Shown here piece after piece: positions 37,851-50,986 of a stretch of DNA of 64,000 nucleotides. This DNA comes from Petrolisthes cinctipes (Eukaryota; Arthropoda; Malacostraca; Decapoda; Porcellanidae). The position numbers and the translations under genes are program-made. The DNA lies in NCBI GenBank assembly GCA_033782935.1, contig JAWQEG010000630.1, forward strand, positions 2,636,501 to 2,700,500, written 5' to 3'. Under the pieces are notes generated by a model that made no database searches, was not told the DNA's origin, and saw nothing but the letters and a program-made list of their open reading frames with translations. Every line of letters begins with the position of its first letter. Position 1 is the stretch's first letter.

Positions 37851-40800
37851 ATGCAAAAAATCGATATTTTAGTTGCCCAAAGTCAATATGTGTATGCATC
37901 TTCTGTACCCGTTTATATCCCAAATTCAGGCTCAAAACACCCGAAAATTCGATATTTTTGGGTCCCAGAAGCGATCTGTACATGCTTACTCAGTGCTAGA
38001 ATTTTTTCAATATATGGGCCCAAATCATGCTAAAAATCGATATTTTAGGTGCCCAAAGTCTATATGTGCATGCATCTTCTGTACCCGTTTATATCTCAAA
38101 TTCAGGCTCAAAACACCCGAAAATTCGATATTTTTGGGTCCCAGAAGCGATGTGTACATGCCTACTCCGTGTTAGTGTATTTTCAAAATACAGGCCCCAA
38201 ACATGCTGAAAACCAATATTTTAGGTGCCCAAAGTCGATATGTGCATGCATCTTCTGTACCCGTTTATATCTCAAATTCAGGTTCAGAACACCCGAAAAT
38301 TCGATATTTTTGGGTCCCAGAAGCGATCTGTACATGCCTACTCCGTGTTAGAGTATTTTCAATATACAGGCACAAAACATGCTGAAAATCGATATTTTAG
38401 GAGCCCAAAGTCAATATGTGTATGCATCTTCTGTACCCGTTTATTTCCCAAAGTCAGGCTCAAAACACCAGAAAATTCGATATTTTTGGGTCCCAGAAGC
38501 GATCTGTACATGCCTACTCAGTGCTAGAATATATTGAAGATATGGGCCCAAAACATGCTAAATATCGACATTTTAGGTGCCCAAAGTCGATATGTGCATT
38601 CATCTTCTGTACCCGTTTATATCTCAAATTCAAGCTCAAAACACACGAAAATTCGATATTTTTGGGTCCCAGAAGCGATCTGTACATGCCTACTCAGTGC
38701 TAGAATGTTTTCAAAATATACACCCAAAACATGCTAAAAATCGATATTTTAGGTGCCCTAAGTCGATATGTGCATGCATCTTCTGTACCCGTTTATATCT
38801 CTAATTCAGGGTCAAAACAACCGAAAATTCGATATTTTTGGGTCCCAGAAGCGATCTGTACATGCCTACTCCGTGTTAGAGTATTTTCAATATACAGGCC
38901 CAAAACATGCTTAAAATCGAAATTTTAGGTGCCTAAAGTTAATATGTGTATGCATCTTCTGTACCCGTATATTTCCCAAATTCAGGCTCAAAACACTCGA
39001 AAATTCGATATTTTTATGTCACAGAAGCGATCTGTACATGCCTACTCCTTGCTAGAATGTTTTCAAGATACAGACCCAAAACATAATCAAAATCGATATT
39101 TTAGGTGTCAAAAAGTAGATATGTGCATTGATCTTCAGTACCCGTTTATATCTCAAATTCAGACTCAAAACACCCGAAAATTCAACATTTTTGGGTCCCA
39201 GAAACGATCTGTACATGCCTACTCAGTGCTAGAATGTTTTCAAAATATAGGCTCAAAACATGCTAAAAATAGATATTTAATGTTTCCAAAGTCGATATGT
39301 TCATACATCTTCTGTACCCGTTTATATCTCAAATTCAGGCTCAAAACACCCGAAAATACGATATTTTTGGGTCCCAGAAGCAATCTGTACATGCCTACTC
39401 AGTGCTAGAATTTTTTCAAAATATGGGCCCAATACATGCTAAAAATATATATTTTTGGTGCAAAACGTAGATATGTGAATGTATCTTCTTTACCCGTTTA
39501 TATCTCAAATTCAGGCTTGAAACAACCGAAAATTCGATATTTTTGGGTCCCAGAAGCGATCTGTACATGCCTACTCTGTGTTAGAGTATGTTTAAAATAC
39601 AGGCCCAAAACATGCTAAAAATCAATATTTTAGGTGCCTAAAGTCAATATGGGTATGCATCTTCTGTACCCGTTTATTTCCCAAATTCAGGCTCAAAACA
39701 CCCGAAAATTCGATATTTTTGGGTTCCAGAAGTGATCTGTACATGCCTACTCAGTGCTAGAATTTTTTCAATATATGAGCCCAAATCATGCTAAAAATCG
39801 ATATTTTAGGTGCCCAAAGTCAATATGTGCATTCATCTTCAGTTCCCGTTTATATCTCAAATTCAGGCTCAAAACACCCGAAAATTCGATATTTTTGGGT
39901 CCCAGAAGCTATCTGTACATGCATACTCTGTGTTAGAGTATTTTCAATAAACAGGCCCAAAACATAATCAAAATCGATATTTTAGGTGCAAAAAGTCGAT
40001 ATGTGCATGCATCTTAAGTACCCGTTTATATCTCAAATTCAGGCTCAAATTACCCGAAAATTTAACATTTTTGGGTCCCAGAAGCAATCTGTACATGCCT
40101 ACTCAGTGCTAGAATTTTTTCAAAATATGGGCCCAAAACATGCTAAAAATCGATATTTTAGGTGCCCAAAGTCAATATGTGCTGCATCTTCTGTACCCGT
40201 TTATATCCCAAATTCTGGCTCAAAACACACGAAAATTTGATATTTTATGGTCCCAGAAGCGATCTGTACATGCCTACTCCTTGCTAGAATGTTTTCAAGA
40301 TACAGACCCAAAACATGCTCAAAATCGATATTTTAGGTGCCCAAAGTCGATATGTGCATGCATCTTCAGTAACCGTTTATATCTCAAATTCAGGCTCAAA
40401 ACACCCGAAAATCAATATTTTTGGGTCCCAGAAGGGATCTGTGCATGCCTACTCAGTGCTAGAATGTTTTCAAATTATAGGCTTAAAACATGTTAAAAAT
40501 CAATATTTTAGGTGTCCAAAGTCGATATGTTCATGCATCTTCAGTTCCTGTTTGTATCTCAAATTCAGGCTCAAAACACCCGAAAATTCGATATTTTTGG
40601 GTCCCAAAAGCGATCTGTGCATGCCTACTCAGTGCTAGAATGTTTTCAAAATATAGGCTCAAAACATGCTTAAAATCGATATTTTAGGTGTCGAAAGTCG
40701 ATATGTGCATGAATCTTCTGTACCCGTTTGTATCTCAAAATCAGGCTCAAAACACCCGAAAATTCGATATTTTTGGGTTCCAGAAGCGATCTGAATATGC

Positions 40801-41720
40801 CTATTCCGTGGTAGAGTATTTTCAATATACAGGCCCAAAACATGCTGAAAATCGATATTTTAGTTGCCCAAAGTCAATATGTGTATGCATATTCTGTGCC
40901 CGTTTATATCCCAGATTCAGGCTCAAAACACCCGAAAATTCGATATTTTTGGGTCCCAGAAGCGATCTGTACATGCCTACTCAGTGCTAGAATGTTTTCA
41001 AAATATAGGCTCAAAACATGATAAAAATCGATATTTAATGTTTCCAAAGTCGATATGTGCATGCATCTTCTGTACCCGTTTATATCTCAAATTCAGGCTC
41101 AAAACACCCGAAAATTCGATATATTTGGGTCCCAGAAGCGATCTGTACATGCCTACTCCTTGCTAGAATGTTTTCAAGATACAAACCCAAAACATGCTCA
41201 AAATCGATATTTTAGGTGTAAAAAGTCGATATGTGCATGCATCTTCAGTAACCGTTTATATCTCAAATTCAGGCTCAAAACACCCGAAAATCAATATTTT
41301 TGGGTCCCAGAAGGGATCTGTGCATGCCTACTCAGTGCTAGAATGTTTTCAAAATATAGGCTCAAAACATGTTAAAAATCAATATTTTAGGTGTCCAAAG
41401 TCGATATGTTCATGCAAATTCAGTACCCTTTTGTATCTCAAATTCAGGCTCAAAACACCCGAAAATTCAATATTTTTGGGTCCCAGAAGCGATCTGTGCA
41501 TGCCTACTCAGTGCTAGAATGTTTTCAAAATATAGGCTCAAAACATGATTAAAATCGATATTTTAGGTGTCTAAAGTCGATATGTGCATGAATCTTCTGT
41601 ACCCGTTTATATCTCAAATTCAGGCTCAAAACACCCGAAAATTCGAAACTTTTGGGTTCCAGAAGCTATCTGTACATGCCTACTCCGTGGTAGAATATTT
41701 TTAATATACAGGCCCAAAAC
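37851..41720 (+). repeat. Core HOR unit U6 (22 monomers, 3870 bp)
   Basis: It shares AAATATCGACATTTT with U3 (38560 against 28176). It lacks the CTCGACTCG monomer but keeps both the ATGATAAAAATCG (41018) and ATGATTAAAATCG (41545) monomers and the unfused pair at 40490/40666. GTGCTGCATC is at 40179. The unit is 2 bp short of 22 x 176. Confidence 0.86.
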
Positions 41721-42560
41721 ATGCAAAAAATCGATATTTTAGTTGCCCAAAGTCAATATGTGTATGCATCTTCTGTACCCGTTTATATCCCAAATTCAGG
41801 CTCAAAACACCCGAAAATTCGATATTTTTGGGTCCCAGAAGCGATCTGTACATGCTTACTCAGTGCTAGAATTTTTTCAATATATGGGCCCAAATCATGC
41901 TAAAAATCGATATTTTAGGTGCCCAAAGTCTATATGTGCATGCATCTTCTGTACCCGTTTATATCCCAAATTCAGGCTCAAAACACCCGAAAATTCGATA
42001 TTTTTGGGTCCCAGAAGCGATGTGTACATGCCTACTCCGTGTTAGTGTATTTTCAAAATACAGGCCCCAAACATGCTGAAAACCAATATTTTAGGTGCCC
42101 AAAGTCGATATGTGCATGCATCTTCTGTACCCGTTTATATCTCAAATTCAGGTTCAGAACACCCGGAAATTCGATATTTTTGGGTCCCAGAAGCGATCTG
42201 TACATGCCTACTCCGTGTTAGAGTATTTTCAATATACAGGCACAAAACATGCTGAAAATCGATATTTTAGGAGCCCAAAGTCAATATGTGTATGCATCTT
42301 CTGTACCCGTTTATTTCCCAAATTCAGGCTCAAAACACCAGAAAATTCGATATTTTTGGGTCCCAGAAGCGATCTGTACATGCCTACTCAGTGCTAGAAT
42401 ATATTGAAGATATGGGCCCAAAACATGCTAAAAATCGACATTTTAGGTGCCCAAAGTCGATATGTGCATTCATCTTCTGTACCCGTTTATATCTCAAATT
42501 CAAGCTCAAAACACACGAAAATTCGATATTTTTGGGTACCATAAGCGATCTGTACATGCC
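41721..42560 (+). repeat. Core HOR unit U7, truncated (about 4.8 monomers)
   Basis: It begins with the anchor monomer and follows the core series for four further monomers (AAAGTCTATATG, GAAAACCAATATT, TTTTAGGAGCCC and CGACATTTTAGG). Near 42561 it switches to CTCCGTGTTAGATTTTTTTT, a flank type also at 4905 and 45028. This is the right edge of the core. Confidence 0.84.
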
Positions 42561-42929
42561 TACTCCGTGTTAGATTTTTTTTAAATACAGGCCTAAAACA
42601 TGCTGAAAATCTATATTTTAGGTGCACAAAGTCAATATGTGTATGCATCTTCTGTATCCGTTTATATCCCAAATTATGGCTCAAAACACCCGAAAATTCA
42701 ACATTTTTGGGTCCCAGAAGCGATCTGTACATGCCTACTCAGTGCTAGAATGTTTTCAATATATAGGCTCAAAACATGCTACAAATCGATATTTTAGGTG
42801 TCCAAAGTCGATATGTGCATGCATCTTCTGTACCCGTTTATATCTCAAATTCGGGCTCAAAACACCCGAAAATTCGATATTTTTGGGTCCCAGAAGCGAT
42901 CTGTACATGCCTACTCAGTGCTAGAATTT

Positions 42930-45240
42930 TTTCAAAATATAGGCCCAAAACATGCTAAAAATAGATATTTTAAATGCAAAAAGTCGATATGTGCATGCAT
43001 CTTCTGTACCCGTTTATATCTCAAATTCAGGCTCAAAACACTCGAAAATTCGATATTTTTTGTTCCCAGAAGCGATCTGTACATGCCTACTCCGTGTTAG
43101 AGTATTTTCAAAATACAGGCGCAAAACATGCTGGAAATTAATATTTTAGGTGCACAAAGACAATATGTGTATTTATCTTCTATACCCGTTTATTTCCCAA
43201 ATTCAGGCTCAAAACACCCAAAAAAATTCGATATTTTTGGGTCCCAGAAGTGATCTGTACATGCCTACTCAGTGCTAGAATTGTTTCAATATATGGGCCC
43301 AAAACATGCTAAAAATCGATATTTTAAGTGCAAAAAGTTGATATGTGCATGCATCTTCTGTACCCGTTTATATCTCAAATTCATGCTCAAAACACCCGAA
43401 AATTCGATATTTTTGGTTCCCAGAAGCGATCTGTACATGCCTACTCCGTGTTAGAGTATTTTCAAGATACAGGCGCAAAACATGCTGGAAATTAATATTT
43501 TAGGTGCCCAAAGTCAATATGTGTATTTATCTTCAATACCCGTTTATTTCCCAAATTCAGGCTCAAAACACCCGAAAATTCGATATTTTGGGGTCCCAGA
43601 AGCGATCTGTACATGCCTACTCCTTGCTAGAATGTTTTCAAGATACAGACCCAAAACATGCTCAAAATCGATATTTTAGGTGTAAAAAGTCGATATGTGC
43701 ATGCATCTTCAGTAACCGTTTATATCTCAAATTCAGGCTCAAAACTCCCGAAAATCAATATTTTTGGGTCCCAGAAGGGATCTGTGCATGCCTACTCGGT
43801 GCTAGAATGTTTTCAAAATATGGGCTCAAAACATGTTAAAAATCAATATTTTAGGTGTCCAAAGTCGATATGTTCATGCATCTTCAGTACCCGTTTGTAT
43901 CTCAAATTCAGGCTCAAAACACCTGAAAATTCAATATTTTTGGGTCCCAGCAGCGATCTGTGCATGCCTACTCAGTGCTAGAATGTTTTCAAAATATAGA
44001 CTCAAAACAAGATTAAAATCGATATTTTAGGTGTCTAAAGTCGATATGTGCATGAATCTTCTGTACCCGTTTATATCTAAAATTCAGGCTCAAAACACAC
44101 GAAAATTCGAAACTTTTGGGTTCCAAAAGCGATCTGTACATGCCTACTCCGTGGTAGAGTATTTTTAATATACAGGCCCAAAACATGCTGAAAATCGATA
44201 TTTTAGGTGCCCAAAGTCAATATGTGTATGCATCTTCTGTACCCGTTTATATCCCAAATTCAGGCTCAAAACACCCAAAAATTCGATATTTTTGGGTCCC
44301 AGAAGCGATCTGTACATGCCTACTCAGTGCTAGAATGTTTTCAAAATATAGGCTCAAAACATGCTACAAATCGATATTTTAGGTGTCCAAAGTCGATATG
44401 TGCATGCATCTTCTGTACCCGTTTATATCTCAAATTCAGGCTCAAAACACCCGAAAATTCGATATTTTTGGGTCCCAGAAGCGATCTGTACATGCCTACT
44501 CCGTGTTAGTGTATTTTTAAAATACAGGTCCCAATCATGCTGAAAATCAATATTTTAGGTGCCCAAAGTCGATATGTGCATGCATCTTCTGTAACCGTTT
44601 ATATCTCAAATTCAGGTTCAGAACACCCGAAAATTCGATATTTTTGGGTCCCAGAAGCGATCTGTACATGCCTACTCCGTGTTAGAGTATTTTCAATATA
44701 CAGGCACAAAACATGCTGAAAATCGATATTTTAGGTGCCCAAAGTCAATATGTGTATGCATCTTCTGTACCCGTTTATTTCCCAAATTCAGGCTCAAAAC
44801 ACCCGAAAATTCGATATTTTTGGGTCCCAGAAGCGATCTGTACATGCCTACTCAGTGCTAGAATATATTGAAGATATGGGCCCAAAAACATGCTAAAAAT
44901 CGACATTTTAGGTGCCCAAAGTCGATATGTGCATTCATCTTCTGTACCCGTTTATATATCAAATTCAAGCTTAAAACACACGAAAATTCGATATTTTTGT
45001 GTCCCAGAAGCGATCTGTACATGCCTACTCCGTGTTAGATTTTTTTTAAATAGAGGCCCAAAACATGCTGAAAATCTATATTTTAGGTGAATAAAGTCAA
45101 TATGTGTATGCATCTTCTGTATCCGTTTATATCCCAAATTCAGGCTCAAAACACCAGAAAATTCAAAATTTTTGGGTCCCAGACGCGATCTGTACATGCC
45201 TACTCAGTGATAGAATGTTTTCAAAATATAGGCTCAAAAC
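42930..45240 (+). repeat. Block B' (right copy of block B)
   Basis: This is the partner of 2981-5140, with the same markers in the same order. It carries one extra monomer near 44.0 kb (ATTAAAATCG type, as before the core anchors). The monomer at 43128 is enlarged by two A residues. The anchor-like monomer at 44185 has AGGTGCCC where the left copy at 4060 has AGTTGCCC, the form seen in core anchors. Confidence 0.8.
43128..43305 (+). repeat. 178-bp monomer with a two-base A-run expansion
   Basis: The distance between successive ATG landmarks is 178 bp here. The extra bases lie in CCCAAAAAAATTCG near 43217-43230, where most monomers have CCCGAAAATTCG. It is an example of the slippage indels in homopolymer runs that, with single-base deletions, account for almost all departures from 176 bp. 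Confidence 0.8.
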
Positions 45241-47814
45241 ATGCTAAAAATCGATATTTTAGGTGTCCAAAGTCGATATGTGCATGCATCTTCTGTACCC
45301 GTTTATATCTCAAATTCAGGCTCAAAACACCCGAAAATTCGATATTTTTGGGTCCCAGAAGCGATCTGTACATGCCTACTCCGTGTTAGAGTATTTTCAA
45401 AATACAGGCGCAAAACATGCTGGAAATTAATATTTTAGGTGCCCAAAGTCAATATGTGTATTTATCTTCTATACCCGTTTATTTCCCAAATTCAGGCTCA
45501 AAACACCCGAAAATTCGATATTTTTGGGTCCCAGAAGCGATCTGTACATGCTTACTCAGTGCTAGAATTTTTTCAATATATGGGCCCAAATCATGCTAAA
45601 AATCGATATTTTAGGTGCCCAAAGTCGATATGTGCATGCATCTTCTGTTCCCGTTTATATCTCAAATTCAGCCTCAAAACACCCGAAAATTCGATATTTT
45701 TGGGTCCCAGAAGCGATTTGTACATGCCTACTCCGTGTTAGTGTATTTTCAAAATACAGGCCCCAAACATGCTGAAAATCAATATTTTAGGTGCCCAAAG
45801 TCGATATGTGCATGCATCTTCTGTACCCGTTTATATCTCAAATTCAGGTTCAGAACACCCGAAAATTCGATATTTTTGGGTCCCAGAAGCGATCTGTACA
45901 TGCCTACTCCGTGTTAGAGTATTTTCAATATACAGGCACAAAACATGCTGAAAATCGATATTTTAGGTGCCCAAAGTCAATATGTGTATGCATCTTCTGT
46001 ACCCGTTTATTTCCTAAATTCAGGCTCAAAACACCCGAAAATTCGATATTTTTTGGTCCCAGAAGAGAACTGTACATGCCTACTCAGTGCTAGAATATAT
46101 TGAAGATATGGGCCCAAAACATGCTAAAAATCGATATTTTAGGTGCCCAAAGTCGATATGTACATTCATCTTCTGTACCCTTTTATATCTCAAATTCATG
46201 CTCAAAATACCCGAAAATTCGATATTTTTGGGTCCCAGAAGCGATCTGTACATGCCTACTCAGTGCTAGAATGTTTTCAAAATATAGGCTCAAAACATGC
46301 TAAAAATCGATATTTTAGGTGTCCAAAGTCGATATGTGCATGCATCTTCTGTACCCGTTTATATCTCAAATTCAGGCTCAAAACACCCGAAAATTCGATA
46401 TTTTTGGGTCCCTGAAGCGATCTGTACATGCCTACTCAGTGCTAGAAATTTTTCAAAATACAGGCCCAAAACATGCTAAAAATCGATATTTTAAGTGCCC
46501 AAAGTCGATATGTGCATGCATCTTCTGTACCCGTTTATATCTCAAATTCAGGCTCAAAACTCCCGAAAATTCGATATTTTTGGGTCCCAGAAGCGATCTG
46601 TACATGCCTACTCCGTGTTAGAGTATTTTCAAAATACAGGCCCAAAACATGCTGAAAATCAATATTTTAGGTGCCCAAAGTCGATATGTGCATGCATCTT
46701 CTCTACCCGTTTATATCTCAAATTCAGGTTCAGAACACCCGAAAATTCGATATATTTGGGTCCCAGAAGCGATCTGTACATGTCTACTCCGTGTTAGAGT
46801 ATTTTCAATATACAGCCACAAAACATGCTGAAAATCGATATTTTAGGTGCCCAAAGTCAATATGTGTATGCATCATCTGTACCCGTTTATTTCCCAAATT
46901 CAGGCTCAAAACAACCGAAAATTCGATATTTTTTGGTCCCAGAAGAGAACTGTACATGCCTACTCAGTGCTAGAATATATTGAAGATATGGGCCCAAAAC
47001 ATGCTAAAAATCGATATTTTAGGTGCCCAAAGTCGATATGTACATTCATCTTCTGTACCCGTTTATATCTCAAATTGAGGCTTAAAATACCCGAAAATTC
47101 GATATTTTTGGGTCCCAGAAGCGATCTGTACATGCCTACTCAGTGCTAGAATGTTTTCAAAATATAGGCTCAAAACATGCTAAAAATCGATATTTTAGGT
47201 GTCCAAAGTCGATATGTGCATGCATCTTCTGTACCCGTTTATATCTCAAATTCAGGCTCAAAACACCCGAAAATTCGATATTTTTGGGTCCCTGAAGCGA
47301 TCTGTACATGCCTACTCAGTGCTAGAAATTTTTCAAAATACAGGCCCAAAACATGCTAAAAATCGATATTTTAAGTGCAAAAAGTCGATATGTGCATGCA
47401 TCTTCTGTACCCGTTTACATCCCAAATTCAGGTTTAAAACACTCGAAAATTCGATATTTTTGGGTCACAGAAGTGATCTGTACATGCCTACTCCTTGCTA
47501 GAATGTTTTAAAGATACAGACCCAAAACATAATCAAAATCGATATTTTATGTGTCCAAAGTCAATATGTGTATGCATCTTCTGTACCCGTTTATATCTCA
47601 AATTCAGGTTCAGAACACCCGAAAATTCGATATTTTTGGGTCCCAGAAGCGTACTGTACATGCCTACTCCGTGTTAGAGTATTTTCACAATACAGGCTAA
47701 AAACATGCTGAAAATCGATATTTTGGGTGCCCAAAGTCGATATGTGCATGCCTCTTCTGTACCCGTTTATATCTCAAATTCATGCTCAAAACTCCCGAAA
47801 ATTCGATATTTTTT
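45241..47814 (+). repeat. Flank-type monomers between block B' and the 9-monomer duplication
   Basis: About 15 monomers of the types found at 5-12 kb. The stretch 45769-46.98 kb matches 56155-57.36 kb at an offset of 10,386 bp (59 monomers plus 2), including TTTTAAGTGCCCAAAG at 46490 and 56876. From about 46.98 kb onward the monomer order is a different combination, ending with types seen at 12.1-12.6 kb. Confidence 0.72.
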
Positions 47815-49400
47815 GGTCCCAGAAGCGATCTGTACATGCCTACTCAGTGCTAGAATATATTGAAGATATGGGCCCAAAACATGCTAAAAATCGACATTTT
47901 AGGTGCCCAAAGTCGATATGTGCATTCATCTTCTGTACCCGTTTATATCTCAAATTCAGGCTCAAAACACTCGAAAATTCGATATTTTTGGGTCCCAGAA
48001 GCGATCTGTACATGCCTACTCCGTGTTAGATTTTTTTTTAAATACAGGTCCAAAACATGCTGAAAATCTATATTTTAGGTGCACAAAGTCAATATGTGTA
48101 TGCATCTTCTGTATCCGTTTATATCCCAAATTCAGGCTGAAAACACCCGAAAATTCAACATTTTTGCGTCCAACAAGAGATCTGTACATGCCTACTCAGT
48201 GCTAGAATGTTTTCAAAATATAGGCTCGAAACATGCTAAAAATCGATATTTTAGGTGTCCAAAGTCGATATGTGCATGCATCTTCTGTACCCGTTTATAT
48301 CTCAAATTCAGGCTCAAAATACCCGAAAATTCGATATTTTTGGGTCCCAGAAGCGATCTGTACATGCCTACTCCGTGTTAGAGTATTTTCAATATACAGG
48401 CCCAAAACATGCTTAAAATCGATATTTTAGGTGCCCAAAGTTAATATGTGTATGCATCTTCTGTACTCGTTTATTTCCCAAATTCAGACTCAAAACACTC
48501 GAAAATTCGATATTTTTGTGTACTAGAAGCGATCTGTACATGCCTACTCCGTGTTAGAGTATTTTCAAAATACAGGCCCAAAACATGCTCAAAATCGATA
48601 TTTTGGGTGCCCAAAGTCGATATGTGCATGCATTTTCTGTACCCGTTTATATCCCAAATTCAGGTTTAAAACACTCGAAAATTCGATATTTTTGGGTCCC
48701 AGAAGCGATCTGTACATGCCTACTCAGTGCTAGAATGTTTTCAAGATACAGACCCAAAACATAATCAAAATCGATATTTTGGGTGCCCAAAGTCGATATG
48801 TGCATGCATCTTCTGTACCCGTTTATATCTCAAATTCAGGTTCAGAACACCCGAAAATTCGATATTTTTGGGTCCCAGAAGCGATCTGTACATGCCTACT
48901 CCGTGTTAGAATATTTTCAATATACAGGCAAAAAACATGCTAAAAATCGATATTTTAGGTGCCCAAAGTCAATATGTGTATGTATCTTCTGTACCCGTTT
49001 ATTTCCCAAATTCAGGCCTTAAAAAACCCGAAAATTCGATATTTTTTGGTCCCAGAAGAGAACTGTACATGCCTACCCAGTGCTAGAATATATTGAAGAT
49101 ATGGGCCCAAAACATGCTAAAAATCGATATTTTAGGTGCCCAAAGTCGATATGTACATTCATCTTCTGTACCCGTTTATATCTCAAATTCAGGCTCAAAA
49201 TACCCGAAAATTCGATATTTTTGGGTCCCAGAAGCGATCTGTACATGCCTACTCAGTGCTAGAATTTTTTTCAAAATATAGGCTCAAAACATGATAAAAA
49301 TCGATATTTAATGTTTCCAAAGTCGATATGTGCATGCATCTTCTGTACCCGTTTATATCTCAAATTCAGGCTCAAAACACCCGAAAATTCGATATATTTG
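47815..49400 (+). repeat. Nine-monomer HOR (1586 bp), first copy
   Basis: It repeats at 49401-50986 at a constant offset of 1586 bp (9 x 176 plus 2). The long T run of TTAGATTTTTTTTT (48028 and 49614), TTTTTGCGTCCAACAAG (48163 and 49749) and GGCCTTAAAA (49014 and 50600) mark both copies. The unit is a different set of nine monomers from the 1583-bp unit at 17343. Confidence 0.87.
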
Positions 49401-50986
49401 GGTCCCAGAAGCGATCTGTACATGCCTACTCAGTGCTAGAATATATTGAAGATATGGGCCCAAAACATGCTAAAAATCGACATTTTAGGTGCCCAAAGTC
49501 GATATGTGCATTCATCTTCTGTACCCGTTTATATCTCAAATTCAGGCTCAAAACACTCGAAAATTCGATATTTTTGGGTCCCAGAAGCGATCTGTACATG
49601 CCTACTCCGTGTTAGATTTTTTTTTAAATACAGGCCCAAAACATGCTGAAAATCTATATTTTAGGTGCACAAAGTCAATATGTGTATGCATCTTCTGTAT
49701 CCGTTTATATCCCAAATTCAGGCTGAAAACACCCGAAAATTCAACATTTTTGCGTCCAACAAGCGATCTGTACATGCCTACTCAGTGCTAGAATGTTTTC
49801 AAAATATAGGCTCGAAACATGCTAAAAATCGATATTTTAGGTGTCCAAAGTCGATATGTGCATGCATCTTCTGTACCCGTTTATTTCCCAAATTCAGGCT
49901 CAAAATACCCGAAAATTCGATATTTTTGGGTCCCAGAAGCGATCTGTACATGCCTACTCCGTGTTAGAGTATTTTCAATATACAGGCCCAAAACATGCTT
50001 AAAATCGATATTTTAGGTGCCCAAAGTTAATATGTGTATGCATCTTCTGTAGTCGTTTATTTCCCAAATTCAGGCTCAAAACACTCGAAAATTCGATATT
50101 TTTGTGTACTAGAAGCAATCTGTACATGCCTACTCCGTGTTAGAGTATTTTCAAAATACAGGCCCAAAACATGCTCAAAATCGATATTTTGGGTGCCCAA
50201 AGTCGATATGTGCATGCATTTTCTGTACCCGTTTATATCCCAAATTCAGGTTTAAAACACTCGAAAATTCGATATTTTTGGGTCCCAGAAGCGATCTGTA
50301 CATGCCTACTCAGTGCTAGAATGTTTTCAAGATACAGACCCAAAACATAATCAAAATCGATATTTTGGGTGCCCAAAGTCGATATGTGCATGCATCTTCT
50401 GTACCCGTTTATATCTCAAATTCAGGTTCAGAACACCCGAAAATTCGATATTTTTGGGTCCCAGAAGCGATCTGTACATGCCTACTCCGTGTTAGAATAT
50501 TTTCAATATACAGGCAAAAAACATGCTAAAAATCGATATTTTAGGTGCCCAAAGTCAATATGTGTATGCATCTTCTGTACCCGTTTATTTCCCAAATTCA
50601 GGCCTTAAAACACCCGAAAATTCGATATTTTTGGGTCCCAGTAGAGAACTGTACATGCCTACCCAGTGCTAGAATATATTGAAGATATGGGCCCAAAACA
50701 TGCTAAAAATCGATATTTTAGGTGCCCAAAGTCGATATGTACATTCATCTTCTGTACCCGTTTATATCTCAAATTCAGGCTCAAAATACCCGAAAATTCG
50801 ATATTTTTGGGTCCCAGAAGCGATCTGTACATGCCTACTCAGTGCTAGAATTTTTTTCAAAATATAGGCTCAAAACATGATAAAAATCGATATTTAATGT
50901 TTCCAAAGTCGATATGTGCATGCATCTTCTGTACCCGTTTATATCTCAAATTCAGGCTCAAAACACCCGAAAATTCGATATATTTG
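49401..50986 (+). repeat. Nine-monomer HOR (1586 bp), second copy
   Basis: This is the second copy of the unit at 47815. Differences seen by eye include AACAAGCGATC against AACAAGAGATC, TATTTCCC against TATATCTC near 49883/48297, and TAGTCG against TACTCG near 50050/48464. Divergence is therefore greater than between the two 1583-bp copies, so this duplication looks older or has been partly converted. Confidence 0.87.
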
